A stretch of 64,000 nucleotides of DNA from the NCBI RefSeq assembly GCF_016919175.1, contig NZ_JAFFPU010000004.1, positions 1-64,000 on the forward strand, written 5' to 3'. Source of the DNA: Leptospira ainlahdjerensis (GTDB lineage Bacteria > Spirochaetota > Leptospiria > Leptospirales > Leptospiraceae). Under the pieces are notes generated by a model. It was not told the origin of the DNA. It worked only from the letters and a program-made list of their open reading frames with translations, and made no database searches. Made by a program: the position numbers and the translations under genes. Positions 55,855-64,000 of this stretch are shown here, piece by piece (position 1 is the first letter of the stretch; each line of letters opens with the position of its first letter).

Positions 55855-57174
55855 ATGGAAGTTACAGATTCAATCCGCCAAAGTTCTACCATTCCCCTCC
55901 TCGAAGAAATGGAGAGGAAATACAAATCGATTCCGATGGAAGCCATCGTAAAACAAGACATTCTGAGACAAGGAATTCACTTTCTCAAGGAAGCCTTCGA
56001 AGTTACGGGCGAATACAAGACGAAGGACTACTTTATATTCTCCTTTGATCATATTCCACTTTCTGAATTGAGCGAAGGGGCGGACGTAAAGGCTCCCGAG
56101 GAAATCAAAATTTCCGGTGGTCATTTCAATCTCCTTCCGACGATCATCTCCACAAGAAACAATCCGAATTCTCCATACAAAGTTAAAAAATCGCAGGATG
56201 GAAAGCCCGCCCTTTATCTCGGAGAAACGTTTTTAGGAAACGTGGAATTTCCTCCTCTTCCCGCTTGGTATCGTCACAAAACTCAGAACGGAAAACTTCC
56301 CGGTGAAATCGCGCCCGTGATCGAATGGGGATATCTCATCTATCTTACTGTTTTTAGAAACTGTCAGTATTTCGGTAAGGAAGAAGAATGCGCTTATTGC
56401 GATATCAATCATAACTATCGTCAACAGAAGAATGCAGGAAGACCTTACACCGGTGTAAAGGACATCGAAGACATCTTAGAAGTTTTATCCTGGATCGACG
56501 CGGAAGATAAAACCGCAAAAGTTTATACGATCACCGGCGGAAGTGTGATCACTTCTTTAAAGAAAAAGAATGAAATCGATTTTTACTTGGACTACGCGCA
56601 AGCGATCGAATCTCGATTTCCGGGAAGATGGATGGGAAAGATCGTTTCTCAGGCTTGGGAAATCGAGGACTGTAAAAAATTTAAGGAAGCCGGCATCCAA
56701 GTCTATCATCCCAACTACGAAGTCTGGGATAAAAATCTTTTTCAAAAAATCTGTCCCGGAAAGGAAGCCTATATCGGAAGAGACAATTGGATCCGAAGAG
56801 TTGTGGATTCTGCGGAAGTATTCGGTCCTTCCTATGTGATCCCGAACTTTGTGGGCGGCGTGGAACTTTCTAAACCTTACGGGTTTGATACCGTGGCGGA
56901 AGCGATCGCTTCCACAGGAGAAGGTCTCGACTTCTTTATGTCCAAGGGAATCATGCCTCGTTTTACAGCGTGGTGTCCCGAACCTTATACAACCTTAGGA
57001 ACCCAGGCCGGTCCTCCTCTAGAATATTTCTGCGAACTCTTAACTGTCTGGAAAGCTACTTTCGAAAAGTATAATTTACCGGTTCCTCCGGGTTATGGAG
57101 AACCAGGTCCGGGAAAGGCTGTGTTTTCGGTTTCGGCCTTTATGGACGTGATCGGTTACGCGGGAAGGAACTGA
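55855..57174 (+). CDS. Radical SAM protein with CX8CX2C cluster motif
   Basis: A 439-residue protein. The N-terminal 150 residues are a family-specific region (ISGGHFNLLPTIISTRNNPN, LPAWYRHKTQNGKLPGEIAP). The 4Fe-4S motif is in LTVFRNCQYFGKEEECAYCD near 163-182: three Cys spaced CX8CX2C instead of the usual CX3CX2C. A Gly-rich SAM-binding segment KVYTITGGSVITS lies near 221, and a later VIPNFVGGVELS near 325. The C-terminus has PGYGEPGPGKAVFSVS near 415. So it should be a genuine SAM radical enzyme with a nonstandard cluster loop; substrate unknown. No partner gene on either side. Confidence 0.85.
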   Translation: MEVTDSIRQSSTIPLLEEMERKYKSIPMEAIVKQDILRQGIHFLKEAFEVTGEYKTKDYFIFSFDHIPLSELSEGADVKAPEEIKISGGHFNLLPTIISTRNNPNSPYKVKKSQDGKPALYLGETFLGNVEFPPLPAWYRHKTQNGKLPGEIAPVIEWGYLIYLTVFRNCQYFGKEEECAYCDINHNYRQQKNAGRPYTGVKDIEDILEVLSWIDAEDKTAKVYTITGGSVITSLKKKNEIDFYLDYAQAIESRFPGRWMGKIVSQAWEIEDCKKFKEAGIQVYHPNYEVWDKNLFQKICPGKEAYIGRDNWIRRVVDSAEVFGPSYVIPNFVGGVELSKPYGFDTVAEAIASTGEGLDFFMSKGIMPRFTAWCPEPYTTLGTQAGPPLEYFCELLTVWKATFEKYNLPVPPGYGEPGPGKAVFSVSAFMDVIGYAGRN

Positions 57175-57374
57175 AGAATTCCTTTTTTCGGTTGTTGTTT
57201 CGCGGCAGGTTTTCAGATCTCATTTTGATTTCGATCTTTGCGAACAGGAAAGTTTTTTTCATTCCCTTTCTCTTCTACGAACTTAAAGTCCGATTGAAAA
57301 CTTTTTAGGGGAACAACTCTCGTCGGAGCTGAATCTTTCTTACATCATAAGTTATCCGGATCTTCAAAAAAATA

Positions 57375-57526
57375 TGTCGGAACTCCGACGCTCCACCGTA
57401 AAAGTCGCGGGCCCCACCCAAATTTCGGGTGGAGGGGTGGGTGGCGGAAAAATTCCGGAGACTTTCCTCTATCATAAAATCAAACTTTACGCAAGAAAAA
57501 ATTCTCATGTAGGAACTCCTACAAAA
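57375..57526 (+). repeat. Intergenic palindrome-bounded repeat, copy D
   Basis: Both border palindromes are perfect here: GTCGGAACTCCGAC (57376-57389) and GTAGGAACTCCTAC (57509-57522). The centre holds a strong inverted repeat (CCCCACCC ... GGGTGGAGGGG). Bases 57527-57607 match the B-to-C spacer (CTTGTCTCGAAACGATTCTC, TATCTACTCTTAACTTG). Confidence 0.85.
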
Positions 57527-57607
57527 TATCTTGTCTCGAAACGATTCTCGTTCTATCTACTCTTAACTTGCGGGAAAGGGTATGCAAATTTCGGTTGGAA
57601 GGAATGG

Positions 57608-57790
57608 TCGCGGAAAAACTCCGACGGGCTTTAATATATCATAAAACTCTAATTTTACAAGTAAAAAGTCCGCATGCTACGAACTCCTACAAAACTCATT
57701 TTTGTAAGATGATTCTTGGTGTAGTTCTTTTCATCTCGTGGGTACGGATATGTATAGGAACTACGACGAGAACAAAATTCTTTCCCGGAT
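57608..57790 (+). repeat. Degenerate tandem unit following copy D
   Basis: Bases 57608-57695 match the second half of the element (CGGAAAAACTCCGACGGGCT, CTACGAACTCCTACAAAAC). 57696-57760 again resembles the spacer block (GATGATTCTTGGTGTAGTTC). Together with copy D this makes an eroded tandem array. Bases 57175-57374, before the array, hold no gene. Confidence 0.65.
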
Positions 57791-57863
57791 TCAAATTCTG
57801 GCAGGATTTATAAACGTTTGAACTCCCCGACAAAATACCCGGCGGATTCAAATCCTACCTCTT

Positions 57864-58184
57864 TTAGAGTTTCCAGCGGCTTGGACGACCCAGATTGTGA
57901 AATCTTCCTGACGGAATGTGCATTGGATTGTGACGAAATCCAGAACCACCGTTTCCGATTCCATTCGTTCCATAGTTTGAATCATTTCTGTAATACCCTG
58001 GATATCCTGGACGATTCTGAAACCCGTAAGAAGAATATCTCCTGTAGCCGTCGCAATTCCCGGAATCGTTTCGGGCACAGTCGTTGTAATTTCTATACAT
58101 ATAAGGCTGACAACTCATTCCCAAAGAGATGAGAAGAACAAAAATCCCTATCGTTGGAAATCGTAACTTTGCATTCTCCATCAT
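57864..58184 (-). CDS. Small Gly/Tyr/Asn-rich lipoprotein
   Basis: A 106-residue protein with a hydrophobic core and lipobox SLGMSC (Cys near residue 25). The mature 80 residues are Tyr, Arg, Asn and Gly rich (YMYRNYNDCARNDSGNCDGY, RRYSSYGFQNRPGYPGYYRN, DSNYGTNGIGNGGSGF), a low-complexity composition typical of disordered surface or matrix peptides. Two more Cys (NDCARN, GNCDG) may pair. GGGAGG lies 6 bases before the ATG at 58184, which strongly supports translation. No family recognised. Confidence 0.65.
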   Translation of the reverse strand: MMENAKLRFPTIGIFVLLISLGMSCQPYMYRNYNDCARNDSGNCDGYRRYSSYGFQNRPGYPGYYRNDSNYGTNGIGNGGSGFRHNPMHIPSGRFHNLGRPSRWKL

Positions 58185-58603
58185 GGAACGCCTCCCTTGT
58201 CATTCTGCTCAATGACAAGAATCAGTTTACTCGAAAAAAAAATTTTCGTCGATAGGCAATTCCCGCATTGCGGAAACTACCTAACGTTCGAGGTGGAGCC
58301 CAAAGCGGGATTGGGTTAAATTTTCGGATCTTTCTCGGAAATATCGATTCGATACCGTTCAATAATATCTTCTGTTTCGATAAATTCTTTATAGAATCAC
58401 AGTTAGGCGAATCCATATCTTCAGAAAAAGAGGTTTTCGAAAAATTCTTTTCCCTTTAGAATGAACTCCATTTTCGAAATTGGCCTCCGCTCCATGATTC
58501 TCTTGGCGAAGATTGCAAATAAACTTTTTCCCTTCAGAAATTCGTTCTGACCTGACTTCTTTTCCAACTCCTAAAATAGATTCAAAATGATTTCGACCCG
58601 ATT
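58185..58603. other. Intergenic region
   Basis: About 420 bases between two minus-strand genes. No coding frame, clear repeat copy or terminator was recognised. The promoter of the Gly/Tyr-rich lipoprotein should lie in 58190-58300. Confidence 0.4.
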
Positions 58604-59392
58604 CTATTTTGTAGAAGATTCCACTCGGTGTTCGTATTTTCTTTCCTCCGAAATTCCCTCCAGAAAAATGGAAACAGAGTAGCTACGAATCGAAAAGAAA
58701 TCCAGGATCAAATCTTCCATTTCTTGCAGCATTTGCGGGTCGTCATTGTAGACCACTCCCGAAACTTCTATATCCTCCGAACCGTTTTTGGATTCGAAGA
58801 CAAAATAATATTCTTCCCTCCTTTCAAAACAAAAAAGCTCGGAACTTCCATCGATTCGATACAAAGTTTTGTCCGTGTATTCCGAGTTGAGTCCGATAAA
58901 AAGAGCGCCCAGTGATAAGTCTTGGATGACTCCTTCAATTCTTCCCTTTCTTACAAAAAAGTCGCGGGAAAAAGGGTCGAAATAAAAACTCTCGAATTTC
59001 GAATTCAGTCTTTTTAACAATTCAATATGTCCGTCTTCTTTTGAAGGCTGAGTAAATATAATTTCCCCATTCTTTACGCAGAAACCTTCGTAGGAGCACT
59101 GCCCTCCAAAACAATTCACTGTGATATAAACAAAATTCTTCTCCGGAAAAAGTCTGCTGAATTCAACTGTTCTTTCATCCAGAGTAACCATGAGTTCCTC
59201 GATTTCATCCATTCGATCCGAAGCACATTCTCTCACCACTCGACTTCTATCGACTTGGGCTACAATTCCATGAAAATCGGAATGAAATTCTTTTACGTTC
59301 GCAATCTGAAAGAAATTATCCATTTCGACGATCAGATCCTTGTCCGAAACTTCCTCAAAATTCGTGATCATATTTTGTGAATAGTAACCCAT
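58604..59392 (-). CDS. Hypothetical protein, possible degenerate PilZ-like segment
   Basis: A 262-residue, acidic, soluble protein with no signal peptide. GAGG lies 7 bases before ATG 59392; an ATG seven codons later is possible. The N-terminal part is helical (DRMDEIEELMVTLDERTVEF). Near residues 145-165 the sequence RDFFVRKGRIEGVIQDLSLG recalls a PilZ domain (basic residues followed by DLSLG), but the second Gly of the usual DxSxxG is Ala, so c-di-GMP binding is doubtful. Several Cys near residues 92-103 (NCFGGQCSYEGFC). No family assigned. Confidence 0.6.
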   Translation of the reverse strand: MGYYSQNMITNFEEVSDKDLIVEMDNFFQIANVKEFHSDFHGIVAQVDRSRVVRECASDRMDEIEELMVTLDERTVEFSRLFPEKNFVYITVNCFGGQCSYEGFCVKNGEIIFTQPSKEDGHIELLKRLNSKFESFYFDPFSRDFFVRKGRIEGVIQDLSLGALFIGLNSEYTDKTLYRIDGSSELFCFERREEYYFVFESKNGSEDIEVSGVVYNDDPQMLQEMEDLILDFFSIRSYSVSIFLEGISEERKYEHRVESSTK

Positions 59393-59555
59393 TTTGATTC
59401 CTCAAAAAAACAACCAATCGAAACAAAAAGTTTGAATCCTATTCTATTAAGAGTTTGCTCGAAAATTTGTAATCATTCACAAAAGGGCCTTCTATTGAGA
59501 TTTCATTTTCTTTTCGAGAGATGTTCCTTCGGTTACAAACGAGGAGACCGCAGTT

Positions 59556-59777
59556 TTGGACCTCGGAAAAATTCTAAAGGTTCGACTCGAACCGAAAGAT
59601 GTTTTCGATGAATATGAAATCCGATCGGTCCTAAGTTTTTTAAAATACTTGGCTCCTCATTTGTCTCTTTTGCACAAAGGATTGCGTTTGGTTCCGTCTT
59701 TTGGAATTTTTAGAAAACATATTGAAATTCCGAAGAGAAAAAAGATTCTAAGCTTTATATATCCGTTCTTCGGGTAA
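59556..59777 (+). CDS. Small hypothetical protein
   Basis: A 73-codon frame with a TTG start and GAGGAGA 8 bases in front, ending 12 bases before the YceI gene. The product is basic with alternating hydrophobic residues (LSFLKYLAPHLSLLHKGLRL, KRKKILSFIYPFFG). No family recognised. The ribosome site and spacing argue for translation, while the lack of any known relative argues for caution; it may instead be 5' leader of the YceI gene. Confidence 0.35.
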   Translation: MDLGKILKVRLEPKDVFDEYEIRSVLSFLKYLAPHLSLLHKGLRLVPSFGIFRKHIEIPKRKKILSFIYPFFG

Positions 59778-59789
59778 GGAGCTTTCTGA

Positions 59790-60377
59790 ATGAATTTAAG
59801 AAAAATTTCTTTTACGTTTCTATTGATTCTAATCTCACTCACGGGACTGCAAGCAGGGAATTTTAAGCTGGACCCGTCGCATACTTCCATCGGTTTTAAA
59901 ATCAGACACCTGGGCTTAAACAATGTTCCCGGTTCTTTTAAGGAATTCCAAGGGAAGTTTAGCTTTGACGAAAAATCCGGCGCGCTTTCCGGATTGGACG
60001 TAACGATTCAAACCGCTTCGATTTTTACAAACGATGAAAAACGCGACGGACATTTGAAATCAAAAGATTTCTTCGATGTCGAAGGAACACCCACGATCAC
60101 TTTCAAGTCTTCGAAAGGAACTGTGAAAAAAGGATCTGTTTCCAAAATCATGGGCGATCTTACGATCAAAGGTATTACAAAGCCGGTAGTCTTGAACGTA
60201 ACTTTTAACGGTTCTGCGAAAGACCCGTGGGGAACCGTTCACTTCGCGTTCGAGGCGGAAACAAAAATTAACCGCAAAGACTTCGGACTTACCTGGAATA
60301 AGGCTTTAGAAACCGGAGGAGTTTTGGTGGGTGAAGAAGTTTCGATCAAAATCGAAGGTGAAGCGGTCGCAGAATAA
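59790..60377 (+). CDS. YceI-family periplasmic lipid-binding protein
   Basis: A 195-residue protein with a signal peptide (cleavage near LQA at 22). The mature part is the YceI lipocalin-like barrel: FKLDPSHTSIGFKIRHLGLN at 25-44, GSFKEFQGKFSFD, TNDEKRDGHLKSKDFFDVEG near 72-91, ITFKSSKGTV and LTIKGITKPVVLNVTFNG near 125-142, ending INRKDFGLTWNKALETGGVL. YceI proteins bind polyisoprenoids or fatty-acid amides in the periplasm. Length typical. A clean terminator follows. Confidence 0.93.
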   Translation: MNLRKISFTFLLILISLTGLQAGNFKLDPSHTSIGFKIRHLGLNNVPGSFKEFQGKFSFDEKSGALSGLDVTIQTASIFTNDEKRDGHLKSKDFFDVEGTPTITFKSSKGTVKKGSVSKIMGDLTIKGITKPVVLNVTFNGSAKDPWGTVHFAFEAETKINRKDFGLTWNKALETGGVLVGEEVSIKIEGEAVAE

Positions 60378-60449
60378 AAGAAGAATCTGTTTTGAATCGT
60401 TAAAAAATAGATTCTAAAAACTGAATCTTTTAAATCTTGTTTCAAAACC

Positions 60450-60488
60450 AACCTCCCTTGTAAAATAAACGAGGGAGGTTTTTTTTAC
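60450..60488 (+). terminator. Rho-independent terminator
   Basis: AACCTCCCT (60450-60458) pairs with AGGGAGGTT (60472-60480), then a run of eight T. It ends the YceI gene. Confidence 0.88.
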
Positions 60489-60490
60489 GT

Positions 60491-60799
60491 TTAGAGTTTC
60501 GACGCTTCTTTTTCGTATTCCATAGCTTCTTGGTTACAGTGATCCTCTAATTTTTTATACTTCTTATTCTCTTCGTTTGAAGAGGCCGCCTTACCACCTT
60601 GACTACGCATTGAAAGAGACCTATACTTTTCCGCCAGCTCCTTGTGATCCTTCGCTTTTTTTAGCAAATAGTCTTTGGCAATTTTCTTGAGTTCCGGATT
60701 GGTCGCCTCTTTTACCAACAACGCTTCCATTTCTGAAATAGCGAATATCCCGGTGGAAAAATGAACAAAAAAAAGCCCTAAGATTAAGATTTTTTTCAC
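60491..60799 (-). CDS. Small secreted helical protein
   Basis: A 102-residue protein with a signal peptide (residues 1-20, cleavage near FAI). The mature part is Lys/Glu-rich helix (ELKKIAKDYLLKKAKDHKEL, AEKYRSLSMRSQGGKAASSN, KKYKKLEDHCNQEAMEYEKE), probably a periplasmic helical hairpin with a Gly/Ser turn around residues 67-76. One Cys. AGGAG-type site ahead of ATG. No family recognised beyond similarity in style to other small helical leptospiral exported proteins. Convergent with the YceI gene. Confidence 0.65.
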   Translation of the reverse strand: MKKILILGLFFVHFSTGIFAISEMEALLVKEATNPELKKIAKDYLLKKAKDHKELAEKYRSLSMRSQGGKAASSNEENKKYKKLEDHCNQEAMEYEKEASKL

Positions 60800-61406
60800 G
60801 GTATTATACTCCTAAATCGATTGACTCGACTTCATACTAGGCACCGCTTTTTCCAAGCAGGATATTGATTTTTTTTTATTATTTTATCGCAAGTTAGCTC
60901 ATTCTATTTTTTGCATATAATCGTTGAGGTTTGTTATAGGATTCTTTAGAAAGGGCGACCCGTTTTAAATTGCCTTTCAAGAATTCAATTTGTTCTCAAA
61001 TGGAGCAACAAACAAGAACGTTCTTTCAAAATCGAAATGAATCTCTTTACGAATTTACGGACTACGGACCTCCGATTCCATTCTTAGTAAGGCTCGTTTT
61101 TTCGGAATCAAACGAATTTAACGACCTGGATTTTAAAGATCCTTCGACCCTTTGAGTAACCCGAATTCCTTTTACAGAAAGAGAACCAGCAAATGTTCGT
61201 TTCATAAAAAACACAAAGAATATAAGTTTTTTAGAATATTCTATTTTACTGAAATTTTCGAACGCCGAATTTTTTGATATAAAATCGAATCAAATTAGAA
61301 TTTCGAAAGCACGAAGGAGAAAGAAGAGGAATTTAAGAGGAGAGAATTGAGACGTTTTGCGTAGGACCCACCACGAAGGTGAATCCTACGTTTCTGCAAA
61401 AAAATT
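60800..61406. other. Intergenic region with a hairpin
   Basis: About 600 bases. A 51-codon frame at 61000-61155 (MEQQTRTFFQNRNESLYEF) lacks a ribosome site and is not called. At 61360-61390 CGTAGGA and TCCTACG, with inner CACC/GGTG, form a hairpin just past the end of the first AIM24 gene; it has no T-run, so terminator function is uncertain. Confidence 0.4.
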
Positions 61407-62090
61407 TTAGTTGGAAGAGGAAGATTTCTCCACTCTTCTCCATTGATTAGCCCAGCCTGCGAATGCGTTTTGATTTCTAGATTGAATATAAAGTTTACCG
61501 GTCCCGGAAAACACCGCGACCAAACCTTCCCCGCTCAAAAACAAAGACTTCAAACCGCCGACCTTTTGAATCGTATAGTTCAACGTTCCTTCAAAGCCCA
61601 CGATATGACCGGTGTCCACGGTATATTGTCCGTTTACTTCGATCGTATGAATCGCACCGAAACTCGAAAAGAAAAGATCTCCCGCGCCGCTGACTTTCAA
61701 AAAGAAAAGGCCTTCTCCGGAAAAAAATCCTTTGAATCCGCCCCACTTGCTGTCGATGACCAAGGATTCGGAGCCGGCGACATACGCGCCTCGGCTGAGT
61801 ATCAATTCTTCTCCTTTCATCTTGCGGTATTCGATATCGCCTTGGGTCTGACTTGTGAGAAAAAGTGTTCCGGTTCCGCCTTCCGACTTGAATGTGTTTT
61901 GGAAAAAAGATTCCCCGCTGAGTAACGCGCGTTTGGCGGAAGCCCAAATTCCACCTTCCGCCTTTGTCGCCATCTTCACGGTCGGACTCATCGCGACCAT
62001 GGCACCGGATTCTGCACGGATGGTTTCTCCGTTCTCTAATTCCACTTGGATGATTGGAAAATCAGGTTTTAGTAATATTTCGTGTTTCAC
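61407..62090 (-). CDS. AIM24-family protein, copy 1
   Basis: A 227-residue beta-rich protein of the TIGR00266/AIM24 family. Hallmarks: VELENGETIRAESGAMVAMS at 16-35, LLSGESFFQNTFKS near 56, GDIEYRKMKGEELILSRGAY near 84, GFFSGEGLFFLKVSGAGDLF near 120, NGQYTVDTGHIVGFEGTLNY near 150 and FLSGEGLVAVFSGTGKLYIQ near 183. Cytoplasmic; no signal peptide. The family forms a trypsin-inhibitor-like beta barrel; its biochemical role is unknown. The SGESFF, SGEGLFFLKV and SGEGLV triplet is shared by all three copies. Last of three same-strand paralogues (gap 12 bases). Confidence 0.88.
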   Translation of the reverse strand: MKHEILLKPDFPIIQVELENGETIRAESGAMVAMSPTVKMATKAEGGIWASAKRALLSGESFFQNTFKSEGGTGTLFLTSQTQGDIEYRKMKGEELILSRGAYVAGSESLVIDSKWGGFKGFFSGEGLFFLKVSGAGDLFFSSFGAIHTIEVNGQYTVDTGHIVGFEGTLNYTIQKVGGLKSLFLSGEGLVAVFSGTGKLYIQSRNQNAFAGWANQWRRVEKSSSSN

Positions 62091-62102
62091 GATTCATTCT
62101 CC

Positions 62103-62777
<675 letters not shown>

Positions 62778-62792
62778 AATATTACCTTTTCC

Positions 62793-63458
62793 TTATTGAG
62801 GAAGGAGCCCCGTGAGCCAGGATAAGAATCCCGATGGAACCCGAGTCTGAATCAAAATCTTTCCGTGCCCGGAAAATTCCATTACCAGACCTTCTCCGCC
62901 GAAAAGAGTGGATTTCCAACTTCCTCCGGCCTTTCCAATTTTATACTGAAGAGTTTTGTCGAAAGCTACTACATGACCCGTATCGATCGTGTAAGCTCCT
63001 TGCACTTCGATCGGAAGAATGGCTCCGTACGAATTCAAAAAGAGCTTTCCGTTTCCCGTAACATCCAGAAGAAACACACCTTCCCCTCCCAAAAAGGAAC
63101 GAAGGCCGCCGAACCTCGGCTTCATAGTGATCGTTTCGTCCGAAGCGAGATAGGCCCCAGCTTCTACGAGAAGTCCGTTGTCGGTAAGGTCGATTCCTAC
63201 GACGTCGCCTGGAAGTTCCGGAGCAAAGCCGATTTCCGCGCCTGCGGAAGGAGCCTTGAAGATATTGAAGAAAAAGGATTCTCCGCCGAAAAATCGCCTG
63301 GAGAGTGCGGAAAGAAATCCGCTTCCCATTTTGGTTTCAACGTCGATCCCGGGGGTCATATAGACCATCGCGCCTGCTTCGGCTTTGATGGTTTCACCGG
63401 GGGACAATTTTACTTTTAGAAAAGAATACGAAGGTTTGTGGATGATCTCGTAATTCAT
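62793..63458 (-). CDS. AIM24-family protein, copy 3
   Basis: A 221-residue paralogue with the start at ATG 63458, aligned with the starts of the other copies; the frame continues 10 codons upstream without support. Hallmarks: LSPGETIKAEAGAMVYMTPG near 17-36, FFGGESFFFNIFKAPSAGAE near 55, SFLGGEGVFLLDVTGNGKLF near 118, QGAYTIDTGHVVAFDKTLQY near 147 and LFGGEGLVMEFSGHGKILIQ near 181. First gene of the AIM24 operon; divergent from the short-chain dehydrogenase with an 87-base shared promoter region. Confidence 0.88.
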   Translation of the reverse strand: MNYEIIHKPSYSFLKVKLSPGETIKAEAGAMVYMTPGIDVETKMGSGFLSALSRRFFGGESFFFNIFKAPSAGAEIGFAPELPGDVVGIDLTDNGLLVEAGAYLASDETITMKPRFGGLRSFLGGEGVFLLDVTGNGKLFLNSYGAILPIEVQGAYTIDTGHVVAFDKTLQYKIGKAGGSWKSTLFGGEGLVMEFSGHGKILIQTRVPSGFLSWLTGLLPQ

Positions 63459-63545
63459 AGAAGCAGCAATGTAAATAAATTGACCCAAACGTCAATCGAA
63501 AAGTGTTTTCAGGAGCGATTCAAAGAATTATATGGGAGGAATACT

Positions 63546-64000
63546 ATGGCACAAAGAAACATATTCATCACGGGAACAAACCGAGGAATCGGATTGGAAC
63601 TTACAAAACACTTTCTCTCCAAGGGGGATCAAGTATTCGCACTTTGCAGAAAAAGTTCCACCGAACTTGTCCGTCTAAAACCGACTCGAATCATCGAAGG
63701 AATTGACGTTCTCAATTCCGACTCCATCCAGGGTTTGAATTCCAAGATCTTAGATACAAAGATAGATATTCTGATCAACAACGCGGGGATATTGATTCCG
63801 GACAACCTGCAAACCCTCGATGAAGACAATATCCTCACGCAATTCTTAGTAAATGCGCTCGGGCCGCTGAAAGTTGTACACTCGCTTCTTCCTTCCCTCA
63901 AAACGAATGCGAAGCTCGTATTTTTGACGAGTAGAATGGGGTCCATCGCGGACAATAGCTCCGGCTCTTACTATGGATATCGAGCGTCCAAGGCCGCCCT
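63546..64000 (+). CDS. Short-chain dehydrogenase/reductase, 3' end outside window
   Basis: Partial gene, open to the end of the window. GGGAGG lies 6 bases before ATG 63546. The N-terminal NAD(P) site NIFITGTNRGIGLELTKHF (TGxxxGIG) is at residues 5-23, ILINNAGI near 76, the catalytic Ser in VFLTSRMGS near 126-134, and the catalytic YxxxK in YYGYRASKAA near 143-152. Classical SDR of about 230-250 residues expected, so roughly two thirds is present. Substrate cannot be judged. Confidence 0.9.
   Translation, partial: MAQRNIFITGTNRGIGLELTKHFLSKGDQVFALCRKSSTELVRLKPTRIIEGIDVLNSDSIQGLNSKILDTKIDILINNAGILIPDNLQTLDEDNILTQFLVNALGPLKVVHSLLPSLKTNAKLVFLTSRMGSIADNSSGSYYGYRASKAA

Noticed and set aside
61000..61155. 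51-codon ORF
   Set aside because: No ribosome site, no neighbours in the same direction, no recognisable motif.

Overview
The window looks like chromosomal DNA of a pathogenic-lineage Leptospira (spirochaete). The basis is the mix of gene families: a FecR-domain lipoprotein resembling LipL45, DUF1574 proteins paired with MBOAT acyltransferases, tandem surface-repeat lipoproteins with spirochaete lipoboxes, a fliS flagellar cluster, an AT-biased codon style with many TTG/GTG starts, and an IS481-type element. By eye the G+C is moderate, above the L. interrogans level, which would fit the santarosai/weilii/borgpetersenii group. That species guess is inference; nothing was counted or searched. 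No rRNA, tRNA, CRISPR array or prophage was seen.

Layout. 1-3100: an upstream terminator, secreted and ankyrin proteins, then a decayed SRPBCC gene that is missed as an ORF because it is frameshifted. 3118-7442: a membrane chemotaxis receptor, a FecR/LysM protein with a surface-type partner, and a small secreted Cys protein. 7600-8913: IS481 element. 9000-10655: gene-poor, with remnants and a lipoprotein. 10656-15488: PHP-domain protein, then an operon of glycosyltransferase-GtrA, DJ-1 and sirtuin, and a GST. 15545-18112 and 46699-49169: two paralogous MBOAT + DUF1574 modules, probably extracytoplasmic O-acylation of a glycan. 18116-27318: NYN nuclease-like protein, voltage-sensor-like membrane protein, patatin, Mpo1-like protein, TetR, glpD, a membrane SpoIIE phosphatase and an alkylglycerone-phosphate synthase-like flavoenzyme. 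Much of this stretch concerns lipid and glycerol-phosphate metabolism. 28059-34317: crotonase, LolA/B-like lipoprotein, TPR proteins and a NifS-like enzyme. 34547-36946: three tandem paralogous repeat lipoproteins. 37032-45219: dGTPase-like HD protein, DedA, HNH protein, J-domain protein, flagellar chaperones, purN-purH and small envelope proteins. 45656-51204: transaldolase, second acylation module, pseudouridine synthase and lipA. 51416-57174: a membrane flavin/heme oxidoreductase overlapping a secreted cytochrome b5-like protein, a FecR lipoprotein, a PQQ-type sugar dehydrogenase and a radical SAM protein with an unusual Cys spacing. 57175-64000: repeats, a small Gly/Tyr-rich lipoprotein, YceI, three tandem AIM24 paralogues and the start of a short-chain dehydrogenase.

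Most notable beyond the genes is a family of about 150-bp intergenic repeats (4759, 27425, 27677, 57375 and degenerate relatives). Each is bounded by GTCGGAACTCCGAC- and GTAGGAACTCCTAC-type palindromes, and in two places they form tandem units of roughly 240-250 bp. Locally duplicated gene families (surface-repeat lipoproteins x3, AIM24 x3, MBOAT/DUF1574 x2, FecR x2) are the other theme.
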